Assembly: GCF_947491715.1 (NCBI RefSeq)
Contig: NZ_CANLKR010000018.1
Span: 46,032 to 110,031, forward strand
Source of the DNA: an uncultured Shewanella sp.
Lineage (GTDB): Bacteria; Pseudomonadota; Gammaproteobacteria; Enterobacterales; Shewanellaceae
Direction: 5' to 3'
DNA: 64,000 bases
Shown here: positions 48,713-57,982 of the stretch, in pieces
Layout of the letters: the number at the start of each line of letters is the position of its first letter
Numbering within the stretch: the first letter of the stretch is position 1
The notes under the pieces: generated by a model
What the model saw: the letters and a program-made list of their open reading frames with translations, nothing else
Databases searched by the model: none
Told to the model about the DNA's origin: nothing
Program-made: the position numbers and the translations under genes

Positions 48713-48956
48713 AGGATTGTTCTCCCTGAAAGTTTATCTCTGATCAAACTCACCTCCTGATTGATCAGTATTTTCTCTAGCCTAACAATAGGATTAGCTC
48801 GCCTCAAACGACTAAGACACAACATTAATATAACATTTAGCATTAAATTACTAGTAAAGTCTTCAATAACTGTTAAAGAGAGTAAAAAAGAAAAATGCAA
48901 TACAAAAAAACAATATTTGAGCAGAATAAAATAAAAAAGGATAAAGGCGTAATATG

Positions 48957-48988
48957 TGAAGAAACTGAGATTAGACACAGTTTCCTCA
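48957..48988. repeat. Inverted repeat between csgG and csgD-like gene
   Basis: GTGAAGAAACTG and CAGTTTCCTCAC pair with one mismatch. It may end the csgEFG transcript or bind a regulator of csgD. The rest of the 48713-49018 gap is AT-rich with no gene. Confidence 0.4.
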
Positions 48989-49018
48989 CCAAAAAGTTAA
49001 CATTTTGTATAATCAGAC

Positions 49019-49822
49019 TTAAGATGCAGTGAGCTCTGATTTATTGTCTTGAACTTTGACATTTAATGGGCTCCAATAACCTAATTCTGTCCCTTGTTCA
49101 ATTAATTCAGCCACCGCAAGTTCAATGGCTTGCAAGACACAAAATTGCACAGGTTCATTGGTTGTATAGCCAATTTCAGCTTCAGCTAAACGATTAAGGC
49201 TTGTATAACGAAATAATCCTGCACGCATTTCTTGAGAATAAACACGTTTTGTTGTCGACACGGACATCATCACTTTTCCAGTATGGACATCAACCGCTCT
49301 GAGATAAATGGTGATTTGATCTTCACGGTATAATTCTGATGCTCCAATACCATAATACTCCACACCAACGCCCCCCGTACTAGTATTGGTTTCATAACTA
49401 ATAATGCCCCCCTCTAATAACAAGCGTGCATCCGTTAAATGAGGGACTTCAGCGGGCTTAGATTTGATCACTTGCTTTTTAATAATTTTTCTTTCTGTTA
49501 ATAAATTTTGTAACCCTTCTCGCTCAACGGGTGAGAACCATTTTGAATCCAACAAGGTTTGCACTAACATTGAAGTCGCCCCTTGAGTCACTGCAGTTGA
49601 AAAGGAACTGACATTTTGTTGTGGCTTATATTGACCAGTCTGATCACGAAAAGAATACACAGCAACAGGAATAGGGTATTTAGGCTTAGGCTTACTCTGC
49701 AGCGCTTTCATTGTATCGCTGATCGTGTTCAACTCTGCAGGCGTCACGTTTAACACAGGTTTTGGAAATAAACTGCAACCAGATAGACAAAGTAAACCAA
49801 TAAAGGGAAGTATTTTTTTCAT
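49019..49822 (-). CDS. csgG: Curli secretion channel lipoprotein CsgG
   Basis: 267 residues. The lipobox LSGC puts lipid on about Cys16. The body matches CsgG: PVAVYSFRDQTGQYKP, FSTAVTQGATSMLVQTLLDSKWFSPVEREGLQNLLTERKII and YYGIGASELYREDQITIYLRAVD. It forms the nonameric outer-membrane pore that exports curli subunits. It is the last of csgE-csgF-csgG, six bases after csgF. No csgA or csgB is in the window. Confidence 0.94.
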   Translation of the reverse strand: MKKILPFIGLLCLSGCSLFPKPVLNVTPAELNTISDTMKALQSKPKPKYPIPVAVYSFRDQTGQYKPQQNVSSFSTAVTQGATSMLVQTLLDSKWFSPVEREGLQNLLTERKIIKKQVIKSKPAEVPHLTDARLLLEGGIISYETNTSTGGVGVEYYGIGASELYREDQITIYLRAVDVHTGKVMMSVSTTKRVYSQEMRAGLFRYTSLNRLAEAEIGYTTNEPVQFCVLQAIELAVAELIEQGTELGYWSPLNVKVQDNKSELTAS

Positions 49823-49828
49823 TATTAT

Positions 49829-50218
49829 TTACCCAAAATCCGACATTCTAATAATCGTCACTTCAGTCGGATCTAATACATTTGTTATTGTGATAACCGT
49901 ATCACCACCTAAGGACACGATATCAATTAAGTAATCACCCGATGTAAAGGTACCATTCTCTATTTCACCATTTGTGACACCTCGAGTAATTTCGCTGATC
50001 ATGTTCCTCTCTAACGACTCTTGAAAACGCGTAACAAAATCATCTTCATTACCTTCTTCGGTATGATCATTTTGCGCATTCGCTTTATTTAATAAATACG
50101 ATCCAAGAAGAGGATTTCCGCCAAAACTGGGGTTCAATGGGGTATACACTAATTCTGTTGCTTGTAAACCTGCACTTGATAACCATGCAGCTGCTACCAT
50201 TAACATCCTGATGTTCAT
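49829..50218 (-). CDS. csgF: Curli assembly protein CsgF
   Basis: About 129 residues with a signal peptide ending LQA, then TELVYTPLNPSFGGNPLLGSYLLNKANAQN, the CsgF signature that binds the CsgG pore. It localises to the cell surface and helps curli nucleation. ATG 50218 has AGGA nine bases upstream; ATG 50227 would leave no spacing. It lies 11 bp after csgE. Confidence 0.93.
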   Translation of the reverse strand: MNIRMLMVAAAWLSSAGLQATELVYTPLNPSFGGNPLLGSYLLNKANAQNDHTEEGNEDDFVTRFQESLERNMISEITRGVTNGEIENGTFTSGDYLIDIVSLGGDTVITITNVLDPTEVTIIRMSDFG

Positions 50219-50229
50219 TATTCTCATTC

Positions 50230-50619
50230 CTAAAAACCATCATTGACTGTCGACAACTCACCGGCCATTGCACTTGCTCGAATTCGAGCAATATGGTCAA
50301 TTGTCAATAAAATAGCTTGTTCGGCTCTTTCCTTTATAGGGTTGGCTCGGCGTCCGAAATGAGTCACATAAATTTTTTCGCCATTAAGTTCTAACGTTAA
50401 TTCTGTGCCCGCTTGTGGAAATACGGTTTCATAAAGCGTCACATTGAAACCTTGGGTAAAAGGTAAACTGCGCCAATAACTAGAATAATAAAAATTAAAA
50501 TCTTTACCAAATCGCGTTAAGGTTCTGTCTATCACTAACCCACTGATCTCAATATCATCATCAGCTGACAATACCGGCCAAGCTAAACAAAAACTTAATA
50601 ATAAGGTCACTAACCTCAT
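50230..50619 (-). CDS. csgE: Curli assembly chaperone CsgE
   Basis: 129 residues with a signal peptide (LVTLLLSFCLAWPVLSA) followed by DDDIEISGLVIDRTLTRFGKDFNFYYSSYW, typical of CsgE, the periplasmic factor that caps CsgG and guides subunits. GGAGGAG lies immediately upstream of the ATG. It is the first gene of the csgEFG unit. Confidence 0.92.
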   Translation of the reverse strand: MRLVTLLLSFCLAWPVLSADDDIEISGLVIDRTLTRFGKDFNFYYSSYWRSLPFTQGFNVTLYETVFPQAGTELTLELNGEKIYVTHFGRRANPIKERAEQAILLTIDHIARIRASAMAGELSTVNDGF

Positions 50620-50751
50620 TTCTCCTCCGACATCCCTGTAAACTGCCTTTGAAATTTTACGATAAATATAGGGAAGTGAAACATTCCTTGTGACCAGTGA
50701 ACCTCAAATTATCGATAAATAACACTCCCTTATAAAAAAATAACCCTTTGG

Positions 50752-50773
50752 AACTAGTTCTTTTGTACTAGTT
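50752..50773. promoter_or_regulatory. Inverted repeat in csgE promoter region
   Basis: AACTAGT (50752-50758), eight bases, ACTAGTT (50767-50773). It lies about 135 bases upstream of the csgE ATG. It is a possible operator for the CsgD-like regulator, by inference from position only. Confidence 0.35.
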
Positions 50774-50842
50774 GGATACCCTCTCCCATTTCAAGAAAAT
50801 AACCAATAAATGTAGTTCAGAATAAAATAAAACACATAAAAA

Positions 50843-50875
50843 AAATGAATAGCCTTAACAAAAGGCTATTCATTT
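50843..50875 (-). terminator. Terminator of the sdaC-like gene
   Basis: AAATGAATAGCC and GGCTATTCATTT form a perfect 12-bp stem with a nine-base loop; the minus strand continues as a T-run. Confidence 0.88.
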
Positions 50876-50929
50876 CAAAATAGAACGCGCAAACTCAAAT
50901 AATTTTAAATAACTTAGCTGATATACCCG

Positions 50930-52216
50930 TTAAAATAAACCGAGCAAAATGGCTGTAATTGACAACAATCCTGCAAATATAACAAATAGATTACTCAAAC
51001 GTCCTCTATAGGCTTTTAATGCTGGCACTTTATAAATGGCGTACATCGGCATAAGATACAATATAGCAGCAATAACGGGGCCACCTAAAGACTCAATCAT
51101 TCCTAAAATACTAGGGTTCAGTATGGCGACTCCCCAACAAGTCAAAAACATAAAGGCAATAATGAATTTATCAATTTTGGGTGTCGCAGTTTGTTGAGCA
51201 TCCACCTTAAATTGCTTAGTGATCAGTCCTTTTAACCCTTCTCTTGCACCCATATAGTGTCCAAAGAAAGATGAAATAATGGCAACAAAAGCAATAATGG
51301 GACCGAAATAACTCACAAAATCACTTTGGTGCATATTGGCTAAATAAGAAAGGATCGGTAAATTATGAGTTTTAGCTTCCGTCAATTGAGTCGGCGATAG
51401 TGACAATACGCAGGAAAAAACAAATAACATCACAAATCCCACCAACATCAAGGTGGTATTACGCAAAATAACATCAGCTTTAGCTGCGGCATGTTCTCCA
51501 TGCTCTCGTTTTAGTGACACTGAAAACTGTGAAATAGCCGGTGAATGATTAAAGGCAAAAATCAATACAGGTATCGTTAACCAAACGGTACTCAAGAAGT
51601 CACCTGTTGAAGGGACGCTCAGTAAAGCATCGATTTTCCAATCAGGTATCAGATAAAGAGACATAAAAGCCAATATCCCCACGAGAGGATAAACAAGCAG
51701 CTGTGTGACCTTCAACATAAATTGCTCCCCCGCCATCATCACAGACATCATCGCAATGATCAGCCCTCCTGATAACAACCAGCGAGGGGGGGAAGTTAAC
51801 CCTAATTGATGAACCATAAAGCTATCAACGGTATTAGTGATACCAACAGCGTAGATAAGCACAATAGGGTAAATAGCTAAAAAATAAAGTAAAGTAATAG
51901 CTCTGCCCGCTCCTTCACCAAAATGCTCTGTCACCACTTCTGTGATATCACTGTTTTTTTTAGCCGATGAACAAACAAACCGTGATAAACCACGGTGAGC
52001 TAAATACGTCATAGGGCCAATTAATGCTGCCATCAATAACAAGGGCCAAAAGCCTCCCATTCCGGCATTAATCGGTAAAAATAAAATACCCGCTCCAACT
52101 GCAGTACCAAATAGACTTAACATCCATGTAGTATCTTTTGTTGTCCAAGTCGCTGAGTTAACATTATTTTGTGTACTTATCAGTACATCTTGATTTTTTA
52201 TCTGTTCTCTATGCAT
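50930..52216 (-). CDS. sdaC: SdaC-type amino-acid permease (HAAAP family)
   Basis: 428 residues with about eleven membrane segments. The start WTTKDTTWMLSLFGTAVGAGILFLPINAGMGGFWPLL and LYFLAIYPIVLIYAVGITNTVDSF follow the serine/threonine transporters of the HAAAP family (SdaC/Stp). It likely imports serine or a related amino acid with H+. ATG 52216 has AAGG nine bases upstream. No serine dehydratase is adjacent, so specificity is inferred. Confidence 0.82.
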   Translation of the reverse strand: MHREQIKNQDVLISTQNNVNSATWTTKDTTWMLSLFGTAVGAGILFLPINAGMGGFWPLLLMAALIGPMTYLAHRGLSRFVCSSAKKNSDITEVVTEHFGEGAGRAITLLYFLAIYPIVLIYAVGITNTVDSFMVHQLGLTSPPRWLLSGGLIIAMMSVMMAGEQFMLKVTQLLVYPLVGILAFMSLYLIPDWKIDALLSVPSTGDFLSTVWLTIPVLIFAFNHSPAISQFSVSLKREHGEHAAAKADVILRNTTLMLVGFVMLFVFSCVLSLSPTQLTEAKTHNLPILSYLANMHQSDFVSYFGPIIAFVAIISSFFGHYMGAREGLKGLITKQFKVDAQQTATPKIDKFIIAFMFLTCWGVAILNPSILGMIESLGGPVIAAILYLMPMYAIYKVPALKAYRGRLSNLFVIFAGLLSITAILLGLF

Positions 52217-52600
52217 CCATCCACACCTTGTAAAAATAACCTCTAAAACCAATATTCAATCAATGATATTGTTATCTGTATATTCGCTGAATAGGCGATC
52301 GAGGGTATACCAATGGATTCCGCAACAAAAGAAATGAGCCGTACTTTATTCCAACATATGTCATTAATTGTTCAACGGCAACAAAATGAAACCAATATCG
52401 ACAAAAAATACAACAAAACATACAAGTAAAAACAGTTATAAAACAAAATAAACACAAATAAATACCGTAAAAGATCTTATTTAAAATAAAAAATGCTCGC
52501 TTGAACAGCAAATGACATTGTATGCTTGTTTAAACCGTTAAAAACAATTAGAGATTTTTAACTCTACATTATTTCAATTAGTTACCTAATGAAGTGAAAA

Positions 52601-53143
52601 ATGAAAACCACACTAAATATCATCGTCGGCTCTACAAACCCTGTCAAGATTAATGCTGCCAAAAACACTATTGCCACTTTCTATCCAAACGCAATCATTC
52701 ATTGCCAAGGGGTAAAAGCCCCCTCTTTAGTCGCAGAACAACCCATGACAACGGCAGAAACAAAACAAGGTGCTATCAATAGAGTAAAATATTGTCAGTC
52801 TCATCATGACGCTGACTTTTACTTTGCCATGGAGGGAGGGGTCGATTTATTTGAGCATGGTCCAGCCACATTTGCCTATTTAGTCATTGCCACAAAAAAC
52901 ACCTTATCAGTTGGCAGGAGTGCTTCTTTACCCCTGCCTCTCAGTGTTTATCAAGCATTAGAACAAGGTGAAGAATTAGGTCTTGTGATGGATAGACTAT
53001 TCAATACACACAATATCAAACAACAAGGCGGGGCAATAGGGCTACTCACTCACCAAAAAGCCACCCGTGAAAGTACATACACACAAGGACTCATTCTCGC
53101 AATGGCACCACTGCTAAACCCTATGTTATTTGAAAGTCATTAG
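52601..53143 (+). CDS. yjjX: Inosine/xanthosine triphosphatase YjjX
   Basis: 180 residues, YjjX length. The start NIIVGSTNPVKINAAKNTI and AMEGGVDLFEHGPATFAYLVI match the ITPase/XTPase family that removes non-canonical purine triphosphates. The 385-bp gap upstream to sdaC shows only AT-rich sequence and presumably both promoters. Confidence 0.9.
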   Translation: MKTTLNIIVGSTNPVKINAAKNTIATFYPNAIIHCQGVKAPSLVAEQPMTTAETKQGAINRVKYCQSHHDADFYFAMEGGVDLFEHGPATFAYLVIATKNTLSVGRSASLPLPLSVYQALEQGEELGLVMDRLFNTHNIKQQGGAIGLLTHQKATRESTYTQGLILAMAPLLNPMLFESH

Positions 53144-53146
53144 GGC

Positions 53147-53420
53147 CTGTTGATCTTTAGTGATGATTTCTCCAGCAGTTTGTGGGGTCTGTATACAAGG
53201 CAGAGCTTATGTAGTGTAGTTATTCTCGGCTTTGGTTCAAACGTCGCTCTCCCCTATCCATGGGGTCGTACATCAATAAGCGATAACGCTGTAAAAAGGG
53301 ACCGTAAACGCTGTCCTCATTCTTTTATAAAGCAGGCTCCAGCTAAAGGTGTTTTACTCTTTGTTGAGAGCCCCCTTTGTTAAAGAAAAAGGGCTTAGAA
53401 TGACTAGCCATCACCTCTCT
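53147..53420. mobile_element. Possible decayed repeat element
   Basis: The stretch opens GGGCCTGTTGATCTTTAG directly after yjjX. It shares the exact 15-mer GCTTAGAATGACTAG (53393-53407) with the MITE-like element (30512-30526). No long inverted ends were found, and the frames within it look non-coding. Confidence 0.35.
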
Positions 53421-53435
53421 CGAAGCGATTAACGC

Positions 53436-54056
53436 TCACATAGTCGCCTTAATCGCAAGCTTTATTCCTTCAACACAAGTATGCAATGACATGCTCGGCT
53501 GCCCGATATATTCAGGTAAAGCCGCTTTTTTTGGCAACATAGGCAGATTTATCCAACCTGAAGGGATAGATAACTGATGTATCGCAAGATAATGTAACAC
53601 ACCATAAAAAACATGATTGCCATAAGCAGCGCCATTTGAATCTGAAATATTAGCAGGAACACCATTTTCTCTCATCTCATTGAGCATCACTTGGATCGGC
53701 AATTGGCTAGCATAAGCCACAGGTCCAGACATAGACGTAAACTCATTATTCACATTCATTTCATTGATGTCGTCGATCCGATCACCTTTTGCATCATTGA
53801 AATTATGTGCAATACGCTCAAGTGATATCATACTTTGACCGATACTTTCCCCCATCATAATAATCACGTCAGGTTTAAACTCTGTCATTGCTAAACACAC
53901 AGCTTCAATTGAATCAAAAAATGTTTCTTCTATTAACTGAGAATAAATATGAATTTTTCCCTCTTGCGTACCATGTAACGTGTCAGCAACAGACTGAGCT
54001 GAATAAGTATATCGAGGAGCATGTGCTTCAAAAGCGGTGAGTAATACTTTTTTCAT
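53436..54056 (-). CDS. Pyroglutamyl-peptidase (C15) homologue lacking catalytic residues
   Basis: About 206 residues with the overall Pcp layout: KVLLTAFEAHAPRYTYSAQSVA, then FKPDVIIMMGESIGQSMISLERIAHNFNDA. At the nucleophile, family members read SAGxYxCN; this protein has SDSNGAAYGNHVFY, so the Cys is Gly. At the catalytic His position (IHxP) it has GWINLPMLP. Both are lost, so peptidase activity is unlikely. It keeps an intact frame and AGG upstream of ATG 54056, so it may have a binding role. The start could also be the TTG four codons earlier. Confidence 0.75.
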   Translation of the reverse strand: MKKVLLTAFEAHAPRYTYSAQSVADTLHGTQEGKIHIYSQLIEETFFDSIEAVCLAMTEFKPDVIIMMGESIGQSMISLERIAHNFNDAKGDRIDDINEMNVNNEFTSMSGPVAYASQLPIQVMLNEMRENGVPANISDSNGAAYGNHVFYGVLHYLAIHQLSIPSGWINLPMLPKKAALPEYIGQPSMSLHTCVEGIKLAIKATM

Positions 54057-54156
54057 GGCATCTTTCAACCTGAATGTTAAAGAGGGCTTTATTTAGTCTA
54101 GCCATAAAATCGAAAGCTTGATAACTTAAAGACATAGCAATGCAATGGACTCATCT

Positions 54157-55200
54157 ATGGAATATCGCCGCCTATCCCATTCAAATTTAATCGTCAGCCA
54201 ATTATGCCTAGGTACGATGACTTGGGGAGAACAAAACTCCCAGCTTGAAGCCTTTAAACAACTCGATTTTGCCATAGAACAAGGTATCAATTTCATCGAC
54301 ACAGCAGAAATGTACCCCGTTCCTCCCAAAGTGGAAACCCAAGGAGAGAGTGAACGAATATTAGGGCGCTACCTTAAACAAAAAGGTAACCGACATGATT
54401 TAATTATCGCCACTAAGGTTTCAGCACCAGGAGAGAAAAGTCAACATATACACCCTCAACAAGCGCTTAATTGGCAAAATATACACCAAGCGGTTGATAA
54501 GTCACTTGAACGATTGCAAATTGAGACTATTGATTTGTATCAAGTACATTGGCCTGATAGAAATACCAATTTTTTTGGCCAGTTGGGCTATGAACAACAA
54601 GATGAACATGAACAGCTCACCCCCATAATTGATACATTAGAGGCGCTTTCTGCATTAGTGGACGCAGGAAAAATTCGCTATATTGGCGTATCCAATGAAA
54701 CAGCTTGGGGCTTAATGAAATACCTGCAACTGGCGGATAAACACCAGCTGTCAAAAATAATCAGTGTGCAGAATCCTTATAATTTACTCAACCGCAGTTT
54801 TGACATTAATATGGCCGAGGTCAGCCATCGAGAAAACCTCCCTTTATTGGCTTATTCCCCCCTTGCTTTTGGTATGTTGACAGGGAAATACTTAACAACC
54901 CCCTTTCCTTCAAATTCGCGATTGCAATTATTTAAGCGTTTCAATCGATATAATCGACACGATGTCGCCATCAACGCCACTCAAGCGTATGTAGATCTCG
55001 CTCAACGCTTTTCACTCACTCCAACTCAAATGGCACTCGCTTTTGTCAACTCTCGACCTTTCATCGCCAGCAATATTATCGGGGCGACTCAGCAATCTCA
55101 ACTAGAAGCTAATATCGACAGCCTTAAATACACAATCACACCAGAAATAATGCAAGCAATTGATGAAATAAATCAAATTTATCGTATTCCTTGCCCATAA
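54157..55200 (+). CDS. tas: Aldo/keto reductase Tas
   Basis: About 347 residues. Motifs match E. coli Tas: MEYRRLSHSNLIVSQLCLGTMTWGEQNS, DTAEMYPVPPKVETQGESERILG, ATKVSAPG, LYQVHWPDRNTNFFGQLGY, YIGVSNETAWGLMKYLQLADKH. It is a cytoplasmic NADPH-dependent reductase. ATG 54157 matches the usual Tas start; ATG 54145 adds four residues. It precedes a cysteine desulfurase pair in the same direction. Confidence 0.93.
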   Translation: MEYRRLSHSNLIVSQLCLGTMTWGEQNSQLEAFKQLDFAIEQGINFIDTAEMYPVPPKVETQGESERILGRYLKQKGNRHDLIIATKVSAPGEKSQHIHPQQALNWQNIHQAVDKSLERLQIETIDLYQVHWPDRNTNFFGQLGYEQQDEHEQLTPIIDTLEALSALVDAGKIRYIGVSNETAWGLMKYLQLADKHQLSKIISVQNPYNLLNRSFDINMAEVSHRENLPLLAYSPLAFGMLTGKYLTTPFPSNSRLQLFKRFNRYNRHDVAINATQAYVDLAQRFSLTPTQMALAFVNSRPFIASNIIGATQQSQLEANIDSLKYTITPEIMQAIDEINQIYRIPCP

Positions 55201-55297
55201 TAAGCTTGAATATATACCCATTGCACTTGCATTCAATCAACAGATCTTAGAAGATCGGTTCAGCTGACTCATTCATGAACATTTTTGGACTGCATTA

Positions 55298-56512
55298 ATG
55301 GATTTTACCCAAGTGCGTACTCAGTTTCCCACACTGGCACAGACCCTCAATGGTTACCCCTTGTGTTATCTCGATACCGCTGCCACAAGCCATAAGCCTC
55401 ATCAAGTTTTAGAGGCCATGACACAGTTTTATCGCAACACAAATGCCAATGTTCATCGAGCTGCTCATCAATTATCCAGTCAAGCAACACGAGAATATGA
55501 AGCTGTTCGCGATCAAGTCATGCACTTTATTCATGCTAAACAACGAGAAGAAATCATTTTTACCCATGGCACCACCGAAGCCATTAACATGGTCGCTAAT
55601 GGTCTCGTACACTCGATTCGTTCTGGACAATATATCTTGATCGACAGCCTTGCGCACCACGCCAATATCGTTCCTTGGCAGGTGATTGCCGCACAAACAG
55701 GCGCCATAATCAAGCCCATACCGCTGACCGCAGAGGGCCGATTGGACACAGTAGCGTATGAAGCATTGCTCTCACACAATCCAGCCATCGTTGCGCTTAG
55801 CCATGTGTCTAATGCGCTAGGGGTTCTCAATCCTATCGAAACACTCATTCAAAAAGCCAAAGCAGTGGGGGCAATAACGCTTGTCGATGGGGCTCAGGCA
55901 GTGGCACATTTAGACATTGATGTGCAGCAGATTGGTTGTGATTTTTATGCTTTTTCTGGCCATAAAATGTATGGGCCAACAGGCATTGGTGTCCTCTATG
56001 GTCGCTTTCACAAACTGGACTCTCTCACACCTTTAATCACGGGTGGAGAAATGATCAAATCAGTGACCTTTAAACATACCGAATACAATGTGTTACCCAA
56101 CCGATTAGAAGCTGGCACGCCTCCCATAGCAGAAGTGATCGGGCTAGGGGCTGCAATTTCATTTTTAACCCACATATCGCAGCCCAAACGTTCAGAACAT
56201 GAAATAAGCTTATTGCATTATTTGCAAAATAAACTGTCAAACCTTGAAGGGATCACGCTTTATGGCGCCCATAGCGACAATGTTGGGGCAGTAGCGTTTA
56301 ATTTACATAATGAACATCATCAAGATGTTGGTGCATTACTCGATCAACAAGCCATTGCTATCCGCTGTGGTCATCACTGTGCGATGCCATTAATGCAAAT
56401 TTTAAATATCAAAGGTTGCTGTCGCGCCTCCATTGGGATTTATACCAACAAACAGGACATAGATCATTTTATTGATGGGCTTAAAACCGTTCAAGATATG
56501 TTATACCCGTAA
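55298..56512 (+). CDS. Cysteine desulfurase (SufS/CsdA family)
   Basis: 404 residues, group II cysteine desulfurase. The PLP Lys is in FYAFSGHKMYGPTGIGVLYG, the PLP-binding stretch is GTTEAINMVANG, and the active Cys is in IAIRCGHHCAMPLMQ. It takes sulfur from cysteine and passes it to its partner. The SufE/CsdE-like gene follows three bases after its stop. There are no sufBCD genes here, so a CsdA-CsdE-like pair is more likely than a full Suf operon. The upstream gap carries ATATATACCCATTGCACTTG, resembling the MITE end. Confidence 0.9.
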   Translation: MDFTQVRTQFPTLAQTLNGYPLCYLDTAATSHKPHQVLEAMTQFYRNTNANVHRAAHQLSSQATREYEAVRDQVMHFIHAKQREEIIFTHGTTEAINMVANGLVHSIRSGQYILIDSLAHHANIVPWQVIAAQTGAIIKPIPLTAEGRLDTVAYEALLSHNPAIVALSHVSNALGVLNPIETLIQKAKAVGAITLVDGAQAVAHLDIDVQQIGCDFYAFSGHKMYGPTGIGVLYGRFHKLDSLTPLITGGEMIKSVTFKHTEYNVLPNRLEAGTPPIAEVIGLGAAISFLTHISQPKRSEHEISLLHYLQNKLSNLEGITLYGAHSDNVGAVAFNLHNEHHQDVGALLDQQAIAIRCGHHCAMPLMQILNIKGCCRASIGIYTNKQDIDHFIDGLKTVQDMLYP

Positions 56513-56515
56513 CTG

Positions 56516-56989
56516 ATGAATCCCCAATCATCCAACATTATAGAGGTTTTCGTGAATTCCGACATTTTCTTCCCCCTCACATTAAATGCTGAGCAAATAT
56601 TAGCTCGTTTCAATGATGCAAAAAATTGGCAAGAACGTTTTCGTCAGTTAATGTTGCTTGCAAAGCAATTGCCCAAGTTGGCTGAAGAATATCAAACACC
56701 GAATGCGAAAATACAAGGATGTGAAAGCGATGCCTGGCTTTATCACTATGAAGAAAAAGGTCGTCACTTTTATATGGGCGACAGCGATGCCAGAATAGTC
56801 AGAGGACTTATCGTATTATTACTCATTGCATACAATGGTAAAAACACGAAAGAAATTAATGATTTTGACCATCATCAGTATTTTGAACAACTCGGCTTAA
56901 GTGGGCAACTCAGTCCTTCTCGAAGCAATGGACTCCATGCATTAATTAATGCCATAAAGCATTATGCAAACACCAATACCGCCACTTAA
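56516..56989 (+). CDS. csdE: SufE/CsdE-family sulfur acceptor
   Basis: 157 residues. WQERFRQLMLLAKQLPKLAEEYQTPNAKIQGCESDAWLYH contains the acceptor Cys in GCESDAW. FYMGDSDARIVRGLIVLLL and GLSGQLSPSRSNGLHALINAI match CsdE/SufE. It accepts the persulfide from the desulfurase directly upstream and hands it to iron-sulfur or other acceptors. It is convergent with the alpha/beta hydrolase gene across 8 bp. Confidence 0.9.
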   Translation: MNPQSSNIIEVFVNSDIFFPLTLNAEQILARFNDAKNWQERFRQLMLLAKQLPKLAEEYQTPNAKIQGCESDAWLYHYEEKGRHFYMGDSDARIVRGLIVLLLIAYNGKNTKEINDFDHHQYFEQLGLSGQLSPSRSNGLHALINAIKHYANTNTAT

Positions 56990-56997
56990 CGCGCTCC

Positions 56998-57861
56998 CTA
57001 AGCCACACTATCAGATTGTATGAAGTCGTGTAAAATACGATTAAAGCGAAATGGATTTTCAAAAAACATAAAATGCTTACCCCCCTCATGCTCTTCAAAA
57101 TAAACAATTTTTGACTGGGGGAGTTGCTCCGCAATCCATTGTTGAGAGCGCCAAGCAGTAAGACTCGCTCGACCAGAAACAACCAAACAGGGTAAGGTTA
57201 TTCTTGGAAAGAGATCGCGCCAGTCTTGATGATAATTACTGTAAAAAAGTTTAGCCGCCTGTTTCAGCGGGAATTTAAGACGAGATTGAAGAACACTCTG
57301 GCGCTTTTCAGGGCAAATATCTTGTGAAAGCATACACTTCAATACTGTTTGGCGGTATTTATCCCCTTCACAACTTTTAATCACATTCATCACATCTAAC
57401 ACATTCATAGGATCCACTAAAGGGCCATAAGAGTGCATTTCTAACGGTGACCAAATAGGGTTTGACACTAACACGGGAGGCATATCAACCATCACTAGTT
57501 TAGATAATAACGCCTCGCCAAATAAATCCCAAAAGCACAACATAACAGCTGAGCCCATAGCGTGGCCAACAAGAACAATATCCTCTAATTCTAAAAAACA
57601 AATTAGTTCATATAAATCCTTTGCCAACCTAGGAATGCGATAACCATACTCAACCTGTTCAGATAAACCATGACCACGCATATCCAGTGCAATCATTCGG
57701 TAATCATGCTGCAAAGCTTCAATTTGATATTTAAACTCTTCCACACTTTGAGACCAAGCAGGAAGCATCACTATCGGCGTGCCACTTCCGCAATCGATAT
57801 AATGCAATTTAACATCATCTTGAGTGGTAAAATATCGGCTTACAGTCAACTGAAAAGCCAT
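56998..57861 (-). CDS. Alpha/beta-hydrolase fold protein
   Basis: About 287 residues from ATG 57861, with GAGGT seven bases upstream. The fold is clear: VMLPAWSQSVEEFKYQ, ALDMRGHGLSEQ, the elbow VLVGHAMGSAVM (nucleophile Ser replaced by Ala: GHAMG instead of GHSMG), CLVVSGRASLTAWRSQQ, and HEGGKHFMFFENP with the His. The Ala at the elbow suggests loss of classical esterase activity or a different mechanism. The substrate is unknown. Confidence 0.8.
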   Translation of the reverse strand: MAFQLTVSRYFTTQDDVKLHYIDCGSGTPIVMLPAWSQSVEEFKYQIEALQHDYRMIALDMRGHGLSEQVEYGYRIPRLAKDLYELICFLELEDIVLVGHAMGSAVMLCFWDLFGEALLSKLVMVDMPPVLVSNPIWSPLEMHSYGPLVDPMNVLDVMNVIKSCEGDKYRQTVLKCMLSQDICPEKRQSVLQSRLKFPLKQAAKLFYSNYHQDWRDLFPRITLPCLVVSGRASLTAWRSQQWIAEQLPQSKIVYFEEHEGGKHFMFFENPFRFNRILHDFIQSDSVA

Positions 57862-57982
57862 AGTTGATACCTCAAAATTGTCCAATAAAGATCGATTCTC
57901 CACCTATTTAATATTTATATCTGTAGTACTTCATTCGGTTAATACATGATGACTTTAAAAAATTCAATTACTCCATCAAAGA

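Noticed and set aside
48691..48978. Minus-strand frame in the csgG-csgD gap
   Set aside because: AT-rich, no start signal, and overlaps the csgD start in another frame.
52272..52511. 79-codon minus-strand frame upstream of the sdaC-like gene
   Set aside because: Phe/Cys-rich product typical of AT-rich non-coding DNA, with no ribosome-binding site. It lies where the promoters should be.
53150..53383. 77-codon open frame after yjjX
   Set aside because: No ribosome-binding site, atypical composition, and it lies in a probable repeat remnant.
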